DNA from: Bacillota bacterium
GTDB taxonomy: Bacteria > Bacillota > Clostridia > Christensenellales > UMGS416
Length of the DNA: 48,746 bases
Assembly: GCA_023428265.1 (NCBI GenBank)
Contig: JAEYYW010000016.1
Span: 1-48,746, forward strand
Direction of reading: 5' to 3'
The notes beneath the pieces are model-generated. The model was not told where the DNA came from. It was given only the letters and a program-made list of their open reading frames with translations, and did no database searches. Position 1 is the first letter of the stretch. The number at the start of each line of letters is the position of its first letter. The position numbers were made by a program, and so were the translations under genes. Positions 8,018 through 15,473 of this stretch are shown here, piece after piece.

Positions 8018-8305
8018 ATGGAAATCACCCGAGATCAGGCCCAATATATTGCAAAGCTCGCCAAGCTCAGCTTCCGGGACGAGGAGCTGGACAAAATGGC
8101 GCAGGACATGCAGAGCATATTGAACTTTGCCCGGGAAATCAACGCGCTGGACACGGCGGATGTGAAGGCCATGGAGCATGTGCTGCCGATTCAGAACGTG
8201 CTGCGGATCGACAGCGAGCCGAAGCCCTTCCCCCGCGAGGCGTTGCTGCAAAACGCCCCGGAGCAGATGGACGGGTGCTTTATGGTGCCGAAGGTAATAG
8301 AATAG
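8018..8305 (+). CDS. gatC: Asp-tRNA(Asn)/Glu-tRNA(Gln) amidotransferase subunit C
   Basis: 95 residues from the ATG at 8018 (GAGGAG at 8005-8010). The pattern ITRDQAQYIAKLAKLSF...ELDKMAQDMQSILNF and the late VLRIDSEPKPFPREALLQNAP are standard GatC. This small subunit wraps the A and B subunits and supports folding. It is second in aspS2-gatC-gatA-gatB. The stop codon lies at the edge of a 10-bp inverted repeat (8305-8329). Confidence 0.95.
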   Translation: MEITRDQAQYIAKLAKLSFRDEELDKMAQDMQSILNFAREINALDTADVKAMEHVLPIQNVLRIDSEPKPFPREALLQNAPEQMDGCFMVPKVIE

Positions 8306-8525
8306 TTCCTTTTGCCGGTCAAAAGGAACCAAAACCCCCGGGGGAGATAAACCCGTTAACCCTTCTGGCTTCAGCCGCTCCGTCTGCGGCTGGCACAACT
8401 CCTCGGTCGGTACGCTCCCTCGTCAAACAGTGCCGCCGCCACGCCTCCGCTAGCGCTTCGCGCTGCTTTGCCATCCGGCGGGTTTATAATCCCCCGGACC
8501 CCCTGAAGAGACGATAAAGTCGGAT
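8305..8525 (+). repeat. Composite repeat-like spacer between gatC and gatA
   Basis: About 220 bp without a gene. It holds a 10-bp inverted repeat (GTTCCTTTTG / CAAAAGGAAC, 8305-8329), a CCCCCGGGGG palindrome near 8335-8345 and a hairpin CAGCCGC/GCGGCTG around 8376-8395. The segment 8397-8515 encodes on the minus strand a peptide containing DEGAYRPRSCASRRR. That string recurs, as I recall, in spurious proteins from intergenic repeats of gut Clostridia. The operon is interrupted by repeat DNA rather than by another gene. Confidence 0.55.
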
Positions 8526-8566
8526 GCTTGAAAGAGCCCGCTGATCCCAAAGCCAAGGAGCAGGCC

Positions 8567-10036
8567 ATGAAATTATACGAATTGTCCGCATATGAATTAG
8601 CAGAAAAAATCCGCTCCGGTGAAGCCACCGCCGTGGAAGCCACGCAGGCAATGCTCAGCCGCATTGCCGCGGTGGAACCGAAGGTGGATGCCCTGCTGCA
8701 TGTGGACGCGGAGGGCGCGCTCAAACGTGCCGCAGAAGTCCAGAGAGAAATCGAACTCCTGCAGAAAGGGGCGAAGCCCCTGCCGCCGCTGGCCGGCGTG
8801 CCGGTGATCCTGAAGGACAACCTTTGCACCAAAGACGTGCCCACCACTTGCGCCAGCAAGATCCTGGGCAACTTCGTGCCGCCCTATGACGCCACCGTGG
8901 TGCGAAAGCTCAATGACGGCCTGGCCATCCTCATCGCCAAGGCCAACATGGATGAGTTTGCCATGGGCAGCTCCTGCGAGCACTCGGCCTTCAAACCCAC
9001 CCGCAACCCGTGGGATCTCACGCGGGTGCCCGGCGGCAGCTCCGGCGGCTCGGCTGCGGCAGTGGCGGCACTGGAAGCGCCACTTTCCCTTGGCAGCGAC
9101 ACCGGCGGCTCCATCCGCCTTCCGGCGGCGTTCTGCGGCGTGACGGGCCTCAAGCCCACCTACGGCGCGGTGTCTCGCTACGGCCTGGTGGCTTTTGCCT
9201 CATCGCTGGACCAGATTGGCCCTTTTGGCCGCGACGCCCGCGACGCGGCGCTGCTGTTTGACGGCATTAGCGGGCACGACCCAATGGATTCCACTTCCGC
9301 CAACATCGAATACAAGAGCACTTCCACAGGGATCAATGCCGGTGTGAAGGGTCTCCGGATCGGCCTGCCGAAAGAATACTTCGGTGAGGGCGTGGAGCCC
9401 GCCGTGTGCGAGGCTGTGCTGGGCGCCGTAAAAGCCTTTGAATCCTTGGGTGCTGTGGTGGAGGAAGTGAGCATCCCGGCGCTGGGCCACGCGTTGAGCG
9501 CCTATTATCTGATCTCCTCAGCGGAGGCAAGCTCCAACCTGGCCCGCTTTGACGGCGTGCGCTACGGCTACCGCTCTCCCAACATGAGCACCGGCGAGGA
9601 CCTGTATGTCAGTTCCCGTAGTGAAGGTTTTGGTGCTGAGGTGAAGCGCCGCATCATGCTGGGCACCTATGCGCTGTGCTCCGGCTATTATGATGAGTAT
9701 TACACCAAGGCGCTGAAGGTGCGCTCTCTGGTGAAAGCAGGCTTTGACAAGGCCTTTGAGAGTTTTGATCTGCTGCTCTCCCCCGTCGCGGCAGGGCCCG
9801 CCTTCAAGCTGGGCGAGCGCACCGGCGACGCGCTGGCGATGTATCTGACGGACCTGGCCACCGTGTCCGTGAACATCGCGGGCTTGCCGGGCATCGCAGC
9901 CCCTTGCGGCTTCACCGGCGGCCTGCCCATCGGCATGCAGCTGATCGGCAAGCCCTTTGATGAGGCCGGGCTGCTCAGAGCGGTGTATGCCTACCAGCAG
10001 GCGACGGAGCATCATAAGATGAGGCCAGGGCTGTAA
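8567..10036 (+). CDS. gatA: Asp-tRNA(Asn)/Glu-tRNA(Gln) amidotransferase subunit A
   Basis: 489 residues from the ATG at 8567 (AAGGAG 6 nt upstream); a longer frame from 8528 has no ribosome site. It is an amidase-signature enzyme. The catalytic Lys lies in GVPVILKDNLCT, the Ser-rich motif is PGGSSGGSAAAVAA, and the nucleophile region reads LGSDTGGSIRLPA. It releases ammonia from glutamine for the amidation of Asp-tRNA(Asn) or Glu-tRNA(Gln) in the GatB site. It lies in the aspS2-gatCAB operon but is separated from gatC by 261 bp of repeat-like DNA. Confidence 0.97.
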   Translation: MKLYELSAYELAEKIRSGEATAVEATQAMLSRIAAVEPKVDALLHVDAEGALKRAAEVQREIELLQKGAKPLPPLAGVPVILKDNLCTKDVPTTCASKILGNFVPPYDATVVRKLNDGLAILIAKANMDEFAMGSSCEHSAFKPTRNPWDLTRVPGGSSGGSAAAVAALEAPLSLGSDTGGSIRLPAAFCGVTGLKPTYGAVSRYGLVAFASSLDQIGPFGRDARDAALLFDGISGHDPMDSTSANIEYKSTSTGINAGVKGLRIGLPKEYFGEGVEPAVCEAVLGAVKAFESLGAVVEEVSIPALGHALSAYYLISSAEASSNLARFDGVRYGYRSPNMSTGEDLYVSSRSEGFGAEVKRRIMLGTYALCSGYYDEYYTKALKVRSLVKAGFDKAFESFDLLLSPVAAGPAFKLGERTGDALAMYLTDLATVSVNIAGLPGIAAPCGFTGGLPIGMQLIGKPFDEAGLLRAVYAYQQATEHHKMRPGL

Positions 10037-10086
10037 CTCCCCCTGTCACCTTCAGTGACATCCCCCTCAGGAGGGGGACAAGTGGT
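10037..10086 (+). repeat. Intergenic repeat family B, copy 1
   Basis: It starts ACTCCCCCTG, then a TGTCAC/GTGACA hairpin, then CATCCCCCTCAGGAGGGGGACAAG. The same framework, with a different central stem (CTCC TTC GGAG), recurs at 22137-22186. The compensated stem suggests a structured or mobile palindromic element. Confidence 0.75.
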
Positions 10087-10109
10087 AATACGACGATAGC
10101 TTGATAGAA

Positions 10110-10160
10110 CCCCCCTTGCCTCCCTCTTGAGGGAGGTGCCGCCAAAGGCGGCGGAGGGAG
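10110..10160 (+). repeat. Intergenic repeat family B-like, copy 2, reaching the gatB ribosome site
   Basis: It contains CCTCCCTCTTGAGGGAGG followed by GCCGCC AAA GGCGGC and ends in GGAGGGAGTAGGAG, which lies 14-25 nt before the gatB ATG. A comparable end (GGCGGAGGGAGTT) lies before coaE. The repeat therefore seems to supply the Shine-Dalgarno sequence. Confidence 0.6.
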
Positions 10161-10173
10161 TAGGAGTTTATCC

Positions 10174-11628
10174 ATGTCCACAGCATACGAAACAGTGATC
10201 GGTCTGGAAATCCATTGCGAGCTGAACACCAAAACCAAGGTGTTTTGCCAGTGCAGCACGGAGTTTGGCGGCGAGCCCAACACCCACACCTGCCCGGTGT
10301 GCACGGCGATGCCCGGCACGCTGCCGGTGCTGAACCGCCAGGCCGTGGAAAAATGCGTGACGGCGGGTTTGGCGCTGGGCTGCAGCATCAACCGCTACGC
10401 CAACATGGACCGCAAGAACTACTTCTATCCCGATCTGCCCAAGGCCTATCAGATCAGCCAGCTGCACCACCCCTTATGCCTTGGCGGCATGGTGGAGTTT
10501 GACTACACCGACGAACAGGGCAAGCCGCAGCGCGGACGCGTTCGCCTGAACCGCATCCATCTGGAAGAGGATGCCGGCAAATCGCTGCACGACGCCTATG
10601 GCAAGAGCACGCTACTGGATTTCAACCGCTGCGGCGTGCCGTTGATTGAAATCGTGACCGAGCCGGATATCCGCAGCGCCGAGGAAGCCGGCGCCTTCGT
10701 GGAAACGGTGCGCTCCATATTGCAATTTGCCGGAGTGTCCGACTGCCAGATGCAGGAGGGCAGCCTGCGGGCGGACATCAACCTCTCCATCCGCCCCTAT
10801 GGCGGGCCGCTGGGCACCCGCACCGAGATGAAGAACCTGAATAGCCTGAAGGCCATTGTGCGCGCCGCCAAGAGCGAGGCCAAGCGGCAGGCTGAGCTGC
10901 TGGACGAGGGGAAGCGCGTGATCCAGGAAACCCGCCGTTGGGATGACAGCAAGGGCCGCTCCATCGCCATGCGCAGCAAGGAGGAGGCCAACGACTACCG
11001 CTACTTCCCCGACCCTGATTTGCTGCCCATCGTGCTGGACGACCAATGGATGGAGGAGATCCGAAGCGCCCTGCCGGAGGGGCCGGGAGCCAAGCGCACC
11101 CGCTATGTGGCGGAATATGGCCTGCCCGAATATGACGCCGCCATCCTCACGACCGACCCGGACCTGGCCCGCTTCTTCGAGGAGGCCTGCAAGCACACCG
11201 GCAACTATAAGGCCGTGTCCAACCTCCTGATGGGCGACATCATGCGGCGGGTGAAGGAAGAGGAAGACGCCCACTTCGCGGCGCTGCCCTTCCCACCGGC
11301 TGATCTGGCGGAGTTGGTGAACCTGATTGACCGTGGCACGATCAGCACAACGATCGGCAAGGTCGTGCTGGAGCATATGTTTGCCAAAGAGGGCGCACCA
11401 ACGGCAATCGTGGAAGCTCGGGGGCTTGCCAAGATCTCCGACGACAGTGCGCTGCGCGAAGCGGCAAAGCGGGTCGTGGCGGCCAACCTGGAAGCCGTGC
11501 ATGGTTACAACGCCGGGAAGGACAAGGCCTTCGGGTTCATCATGGGCCAAATGATGAAGGAGACACGCGGCAAGGCCGACCCGGAAACTGCCAAGCGAAT
11601 TTTACTGGAAGAAATGAAAAACGTATAA
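10174..11628 (+). CDS. gatB: Asp-tRNA(Asn)/Glu-tRNA(Gln) amidotransferase subunit B
   Basis: 484 residues, normal GatB length. The N-terminal cradle begins YETVIGLEIHCELNTKTK. The zinc-site cysteines follow in VFCQCSTEF and THTCPVCTAMPG. Later come the FYPDLPKAYQISQ motif and a C-terminal YqeY-like tail domain (from about residue 340) that holds the tRNA elbow. It activates the aminoacyl side chain with ATP and transfers ammonia from GatA. It is the last gene of the operon; a clear terminator follows at 11636. Confidence 0.97.
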   Translation: MSTAYETVIGLEIHCELNTKTKVFCQCSTEFGGEPNTHTCPVCTAMPGTLPVLNRQAVEKCVTAGLALGCSINRYANMDRKNYFYPDLPKAYQISQLHHPLCLGGMVEFDYTDEQGKPQRGRVRLNRIHLEEDAGKSLHDAYGKSTLLDFNRCGVPLIEIVTEPDIRSAEEAGAFVETVRSILQFAGVSDCQMQEGSLRADINLSIRPYGGPLGTRTEMKNLNSLKAIVRAAKSEAKRQAELLDEGKRVIQETRRWDDSKGRSIAMRSKEEANDYRYFPDPDLLPIVLDDQWMEEIRSALPEGPGAKRTRYVAEYGLPEYDAAILTTDPDLARFFEEACKHTGNYKAVSNLLMGDIMRRVKEEEDAHFAALPFPPADLAELVNLIDRGTISTTIGKVVLEHMFAKEGAPTAIVEARGLAKISDDSALREAAKRVVAANLEAVHGYNAGKDKAFGFIMGQMMKETRGKADPETAKRILLEEMKNV

Positions 11629-11635
11629 ACTCCAC

Positions 11636-11666
11636 AAAAGGGCGGCGGAAGCCGCCCTTTTTTGCA
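11636..11666 (+). terminator. Terminator of the gatCAB operon
   Basis: The stem AAAAGGGCGGC / GCCGCCCTTTT has a four-base loop and is followed by T residues (TTTTTT), 8 bp after the gatB stop. It separates this operon from the lipoprotein/radical-SAM operon. Confidence 0.9.
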
Positions 11667-11678
11667 TGGTTGCCGGCG

Positions 11679-11720
11679 TTGCGATGGCGTGGTGCAGATG
11701 GTATACTAATCCATATTAGT
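11679..11720 (+). promoter_or_regulatory. Promoter with overlapping palindrome for the lipoprotein-SPASM operon
   Basis: -35 TTGCGA (11679-11684) and -10 TATACT (11702-11707) are 17 bp apart. A perfect inverted repeat ACTAAT-CCAT-ATTAGT (11705-11720) starts inside the -10 element and covers the expected start site, a typical position for a repressor operator. The leader to the first ATG (11797) is about 80 nt. Confidence 0.7.
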
Positions 11721-11796
11721 GATCAAATTCCATATTCTTGAAACCTTATTCGCAGCTCTGCCGTCTATCTGGTATCCCCCTTGAGGAGGCATGCCC

Positions 11797-12582
11797 ATGG
11801 AAGTGTGCAAAGTGGCCGAATCCAGACTGCCCCGCTACCCGGACAGACAGGCTGTCGTAGCCGACCCCGCGCTCCTGCTCAACACACCGGAGCGTTGGCG
11901 CCGCAACACAGCCGCGTGCACGGCGCTGGCGTCGGTGTCGGCGCTGCTGCTGTCATCCTGCTCAACCATGGCGAACAACAGCAGTTCCGCCGCCATCCCG
12001 GTGCCTTTCTTCGAGCATGGCGATGGCCGTGGCGGGTTCGGGTGCGTATCGGTGGCACCGCCGGCGTTCCTCAGCGAGTCGGAGGCCTACGCGGTGATCG
12101 ATGAGATCGCGAAAGAGGAAGGGATCACTTTTCAGCGAGACCAAGTGAAGTTGCAGAACATCAGCCTGCCGGTCACCCACTTGATGGTCGACAACGATCC
12201 CGCCTACAAGCTGAAAACGGGCACGCTGCTGCTGGATGGCGCCGATGAAGACAAGAAAGTAGCGTTTGAGTTCATCTCCTCACAGGACATTGAGAACTGG
12301 GTGGACGATCCGAAGGACGTATGGAGCTCTGTGAGCTCCTATGATTTCATCGGTGCGGCAAAGGCACTGTCCGAAAGCCTCAGCAAGTCAGACTCAAATA
12401 TGGCGGTGGCGGTGTTTTATGATCCAACCTATCCCTACAATGATGAGACAAAGAAGATCATCCGGGAAAGCGGCGATGATTATCAGGCGATGGAGCGAAA
12501 GCTGCGGGAGCTGGCCCGGGAAGATCTCAAAAAGCAAATGCTGGATTTCATCGCCTGGCTCAAGGCCGAAGGCATCATCTGA
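11797..12582 (+). CDS. Tandem lipoprotein-like protein 1 (YPD/GRG-C family, unknown function)
   Basis: 261 residues. I chose the ATG at 11797 over 11791 because AGGAGG ends only 1 nt before the latter. The first 40 residues are polar and basic (YPD at 14-16, ERWRRN at 32-37). A hydrophobic stretch ending LLSSC follows, with the lipobox Cys at 55. After an 18-residue Ser-rich linker comes EHGDGRGGFGC (73-83) and the PPAFLSESEA motif, then an alpha/beta-looking domain ending DFIAWLKAEGII. The long N-region before the lipid site is unusual for a lipoprotein. It is paralogous to the next two genes and lies upstream of a SPASM radical-SAM enzyme, which suggests a modified, membrane-anchored exported protein. 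I recognise the family only as uncharacterised. Confidence 0.8.
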   Translation: MEVCKVAESRLPRYPDRQAVVADPALLLNTPERWRRNTAACTALASVSALLLSSCSTMANNSSSAAIPVPFFEHGDGRGGFGCVSVAPPAFLSESEAYAVIDEIAKEEGITFQRDQVKLQNISLPVTHLMVDNDPAYKLKTGTLLLDGADEDKKVAFEFISSQDIENWVDDPKDVWSSVSSYDFIGAAKALSESLSKSDSNMAVAVFYDPTYPYNDETKKIIRESGDDYQAMERKLRELAREDLKKQMLDFIAWLKAEGII

Positions 12583-12596
12583 ACGGAGGGTTCGGC

Positions 12597-13424
12597 ATGG
12601 AAGTGAAAAGGGTTGCCCAATACCGCTCTGCTGCCTATCCGGACAAGGAGGCGGTGCTGCAAGATGGTTCCCTTTTGGAGGCTGTGCCGCTCCGCTGGAA
12701 AGGAAACGCCATCGCTTGCGCGGCGCTGGTGTTTTCCGTGTCACTCCTATCCTCCTGCAGCATCAAGAGTAGCACCCCCGCCAATGCCTCGTCGGCCCTG
12801 GGTTTGCCCTCCGCAACTCCCTCATCAAAACCTGTAGCACCGGAATCACAATCCGGAGTTCCACTTTTCCAGCATGGCGGCGGCAGGGGGTCCATCGCCT
12901 GCATTGTGGTGAACCCGCCGGTGTTCCTTTCAGAAAGCGAAGCGCTGGATGTTATCCGCGAAGTGGCAGAGCAAAACGGAATCACTTTCGGAGCCGGAGT
13001 AACGGTGAAAGGTATTGTCATTCCTGTCATTACCTATAAAAAAGATTCCATGGACTATGTGGTAACATATCGCGACAGCTCTCTGCAGACAGACGGCTTT
13101 GACAGCAACACCGGTGTTGCCTTTGAGTTCGTCTCGACAGAGGATGTGGATGCATGGAAAACCAACCAACCATATATGCCCACCTCCGATTATCCCATCA
13201 TCACCTTGGCTGGCTCATTGGTAGACAGCATTAACAAGCCGGAGGCAGGCCCGGTGGTAGCTGTGTTTTATGACCCCGTTACCCACCCCAAGGAACCCGG
13301 CGATAGCTTGAGTGATATGATGACTGAGGAAGAGCGGGAAGCGCTTCTGGAGCAATCCAGGGAAGATCTGCGCCAGCAAGTGCTGGACTTCATCGCCTGG
13401 CTCAAGGCCGAGGGCATCATCTGA
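12597..13424 (+). CDS. Tandem lipoprotein-like protein 2 (YPD/GRG-C family)
   Basis: 275 residues, with CGGAGGG upstream. It has the same plan as its neighbours: YPDKEA at 14-19, LRWKGN at 32-37, lipobox LLSSC with Cys 54, and a 38-residue Ser/Pro/Ala linker. QHGGGRGSIAC (92-102) and PPVFLSESEALDVI follow, and the same DFIAWLKAEGII C-terminus. In the core motif the usual F-G before Cys is I-A. The 14-bp junctions with the flanking paralogs are almost identical to each other, which points to recent duplication or gene conversion. Confidence 0.8.
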   Translation: MEVKRVAQYRSAAYPDKEAVLQDGSLLEAVPLRWKGNAIACAALVFSVSLLSSCSIKSSTPANASSALGLPSATPSSKPVAPESQSGVPLFQHGGGRGSIACIVVNPPVFLSESEALDVIREVAEQNGITFGAGVTVKGIVIPVITYKKDSMDYVVTYRDSSLQTDGFDSNTGVAFEFVSTEDVDAWKTNQPYMPTSDYPIITLAGSLVDSINKPEAGPVVAVFYDPVTHPKEPGDSLSDMMTEEEREALLEQSREDLRQQVLDFIAWLKAEGII

Positions 13425-13438
13425 ACGGAGGGTTCGGC

Positions 13439-14308
13439 ATGGAAACGAGAAGGGTTGCTCATTACTGCTTAGCTACCTATCCAGATAAGGAGGCAGCGTT
13501 GATTAATCGCAACCTATTGGTTGCTGTTCCTACTCGTTGGAAGAGGAATGCCGCCGCCTGCGCAGCGCTGACGGCGACAGTGGCCTTACTGGCAGCCTGC
13601 AAGCCGGATGCCGAATCGGTGGTTGCGGCGGAAACAACCACAGCGATTGTCACCCCGGAGATCACACAGTCTCCAACCCCCTCCCTCACGCCTGCACCAA
13701 CTCCATCCCCAACGCCCAAGATATTGCGCGAGGTGCCGGTCTTCGAGCACGGCGCTGGCCGTGGCTCGTTTGGGTGTATGGTGGTGAATCCCCCGATATT
13801 CCTCTCAGAGGGAGAAGCGCTGGACGTGATCCGGGAAGTGGCTGCAGAGAACGGACTGCGGTTTGGCAGCACCGCCATACTGGATGATATCGACATCCCG
13901 GTCATTGGTGACATCGCCAGCCAGAGCCGGGAAGCCGTGGAGTACAAAACAAAGAATGGCACACTGCTGCTCGACGGATTCGATGAAGAGAAGTGCATTG
14001 CATTTGAATATGTGTCTGCAGATGACATAGACCAATGGAGAGACAACAAAATTCAATCATCTGTATCAAGTTTTCTCACACACGATGTTTCCATGACATT
14101 GGCCAAGCACATGGAGCAGGCGGACAAGGGCATGACCGTTGGGGTTTTTTATGATCCGGTCATTCACTCCAGCCAGGTGCGCAGATCAAAGGATTCCGGT
14201 GACGATTACACTACTTTCCGGCAGGAAGCAATGCGATTGGCCAAGGATGAATTGAAGAAACAAGTGCTGGACTTCATCGCCTGGCTCAAGGCTGAAGGCA
14301 TCATCTGA
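13439..14308 (+). CDS. Tandem lipoprotein-like protein 3 (YPD/GRG-C family)
   Basis: 289 residues, with CGGAGGG upstream. It has YPDKEA at 14-19, TRWKRN at 32-37, lipobox LLAAC with Cys 54, and the longest linker (49 residues, with a Thr-Pro/Ser-Pro run typical of extended wall-spanning spacers). EHGAGRGSFGC (103-113) and PPIFLSEGEALDVI follow, and the shared C-terminus DFIAWLKAEGII. Its stop lies 9 bp from the radical-SAM start, and that gene's GGAGG overlaps the stop region. This argues that substrate and enzyme are translated together. Confidence 0.8.
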   Translation: METRRVAHYCLATYPDKEAALINRNLLVAVPTRWKRNAAACAALTATVALLAACKPDAESVVAAETTTAIVTPEITQSPTPSLTPAPTPSPTPKILREVPVFEHGAGRGSFGCMVVNPPIFLSEGEALDVIREVAAENGLRFGSTAILDDIDIPVIGDIASQSREAVEYKTKNGTLLLDGFDEEKCIAFEYVSADDIDQWRDNKIQSSVSSFLTHDVSMTLAKHMEQADKGMTVGVFYDPVIHSSQVRRSKDSGDDYTTFRQEAMRLAKDELKKQVLDFIAWLKAEGII

Positions 14309-14317
14309 GGAGGCACC

Positions 14318-15448
14318 ATGCATGTCACGCTGCACCTGACTTCCGGCTGTAACATGGATTGCCGCTATTGCTATGTGGACCGGCAGCACATCCAGACCAT
14401 GACGCCCGAGACCGCCCGCGCCGCTGTGGACCTGGCCAGCGCCTTCACGCCCAAGGACGGTTCCACCGGCATCATCTTCTTCGGCGGTGAGCCGCTGCTG
14501 TGCAAGGATCTGATCCGGGAGACAGTGGACTATGCGGAGGGCATTGCCCGTGATGCGGGCAAGCGCTTCCACTTCAAGATCACCACCAACGGCCTGCTGC
14601 TGGACGACGCATTCCTGGACTATGCACAGACACACCGCATTTTCATCGCCCTGAGTCTGGACGGCACCGGGCAGGCCCACAATGCCCACCGCGTCGATCT
14701 GGCCGGAAATGGCACTTATGACCGGGTGGAGGACGCTGCCCGGCGGCTGCTGAAGCGATTCCCCTACGCCCCGGTGATGATGACGGTGAACCCGGACACA
14801 TCAAGGCACTACTGCGACTCAGTGAAGCATGTGTACGATCTGGGGTTTCGCTACATCATCTGCTCGCTCAATTATGCCGCGCCCTGGACCGAGAAAGACA
14901 TGGAGGAGCTCCGCCGCCAATACCGCAGGATGGCCGACTATTATTACGACCTCACGGTGGCCGAGGAGAAGTTTTACCTGAGCCCCTTTGAGGTCAAGAT
15001 ATCCAGCCATGTGAACCGCCGCACCTATTGCCAGGAGCGCTGCGAGCTGGGCAAGAAGCAAATCTCCGTGGGGCCCGATGGGTTGCTTTACCCTTGCGTG
15101 CAGTTTGTGGGCGACGAAGGGTTTTCGATCGGCAGTGTGGCAGCCGGCATCGACGAAGCCCGCCGGGAGTCGCTTTTCCGCCAGAACGAGCAGGAGAAAG
15201 AAACCTGTGCGGATTGCGCCATCCGCGCCCGTTGCAACCACACCTGCGGCTGCCTGAACCGCCAGGCCACCGGCAGCATCGATTTGGTCTCACCGGTGCT
15301 ATGCGCCCATGAGCGGCTGCTGCTGCCCATCGCCGACCGGCTGGCCGGGCGGCTTTACCGCAAGCGCAACGCGATGTTCATCCAAAAGCACTACAATGAC
15401 TTTTACCCCATCGTGTCTTTGGTGGAGGACAGGACGAGGGCGAAATAG
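14318..15448 (+). CDS. Radical-SAM/SPASM maturase of the tandem lipoprotein cluster
   Basis: 376 residues. The radical-SAM motif CNMDCRYC has cysteines at 11, 15 and 18, followed by FFGGEP at 54-59. The SPASM region is complete: C242, GPDGLLYPC ending at C260, then CADC (297, 300), C306, C310 and C329. That is the CX2CX5CX3C-gap-C pattern of enzymes carrying two auxiliary [4Fe-4S] clusters, most of which modify peptides. The enzyme starts directly at the barrel and has no N-terminal RRE domain, so leader recognition would need another feature. Together with the three upstream paralogs this suggests post-translational modification of those lipoproteins. The target residue and chemistry are unknown. 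Confidence 0.88.
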   Translation: MHVTLHLTSGCNMDCRYCYVDRQHIQTMTPETARAAVDLASAFTPKDGSTGIIFFGGEPLLCKDLIRETVDYAEGIARDAGKRFHFKITTNGLLLDDAFLDYAQTHRIFIALSLDGTGQAHNAHRVDLAGNGTYDRVEDAARRLLKRFPYAPVMMTVNPDTSRHYCDSVKHVYDLGFRYIICSLNYAAPWTEKDMEELRRQYRRMADYYYDLTVAEEKFYLSPFEVKISSHVNRRTYCQERCELGKKQISVGPDGLLYPCVQFVGDEGFSIGSVAAGIDEARRESLFRQNEQEKETCADCAIRARCNHTCGCLNRQATGSIDLVSPVLCAHERLLLPIADRLAGRLYRKRNAMFIQKHYNDFYPIVSLVEDRTRAK

Positions 15449-15473
15449 CAAAAGCAGGAAAAGGAGAATGGTT

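Noticed and set aside
8371..8871. Minus-strand frame in the gatC-gatA spacer
   Set aside because: Its first part is antisense to gatA, and the end (DEGAYRPRSCASRRR) is the translation of an intergenic repeat. No ribosome site was seen.
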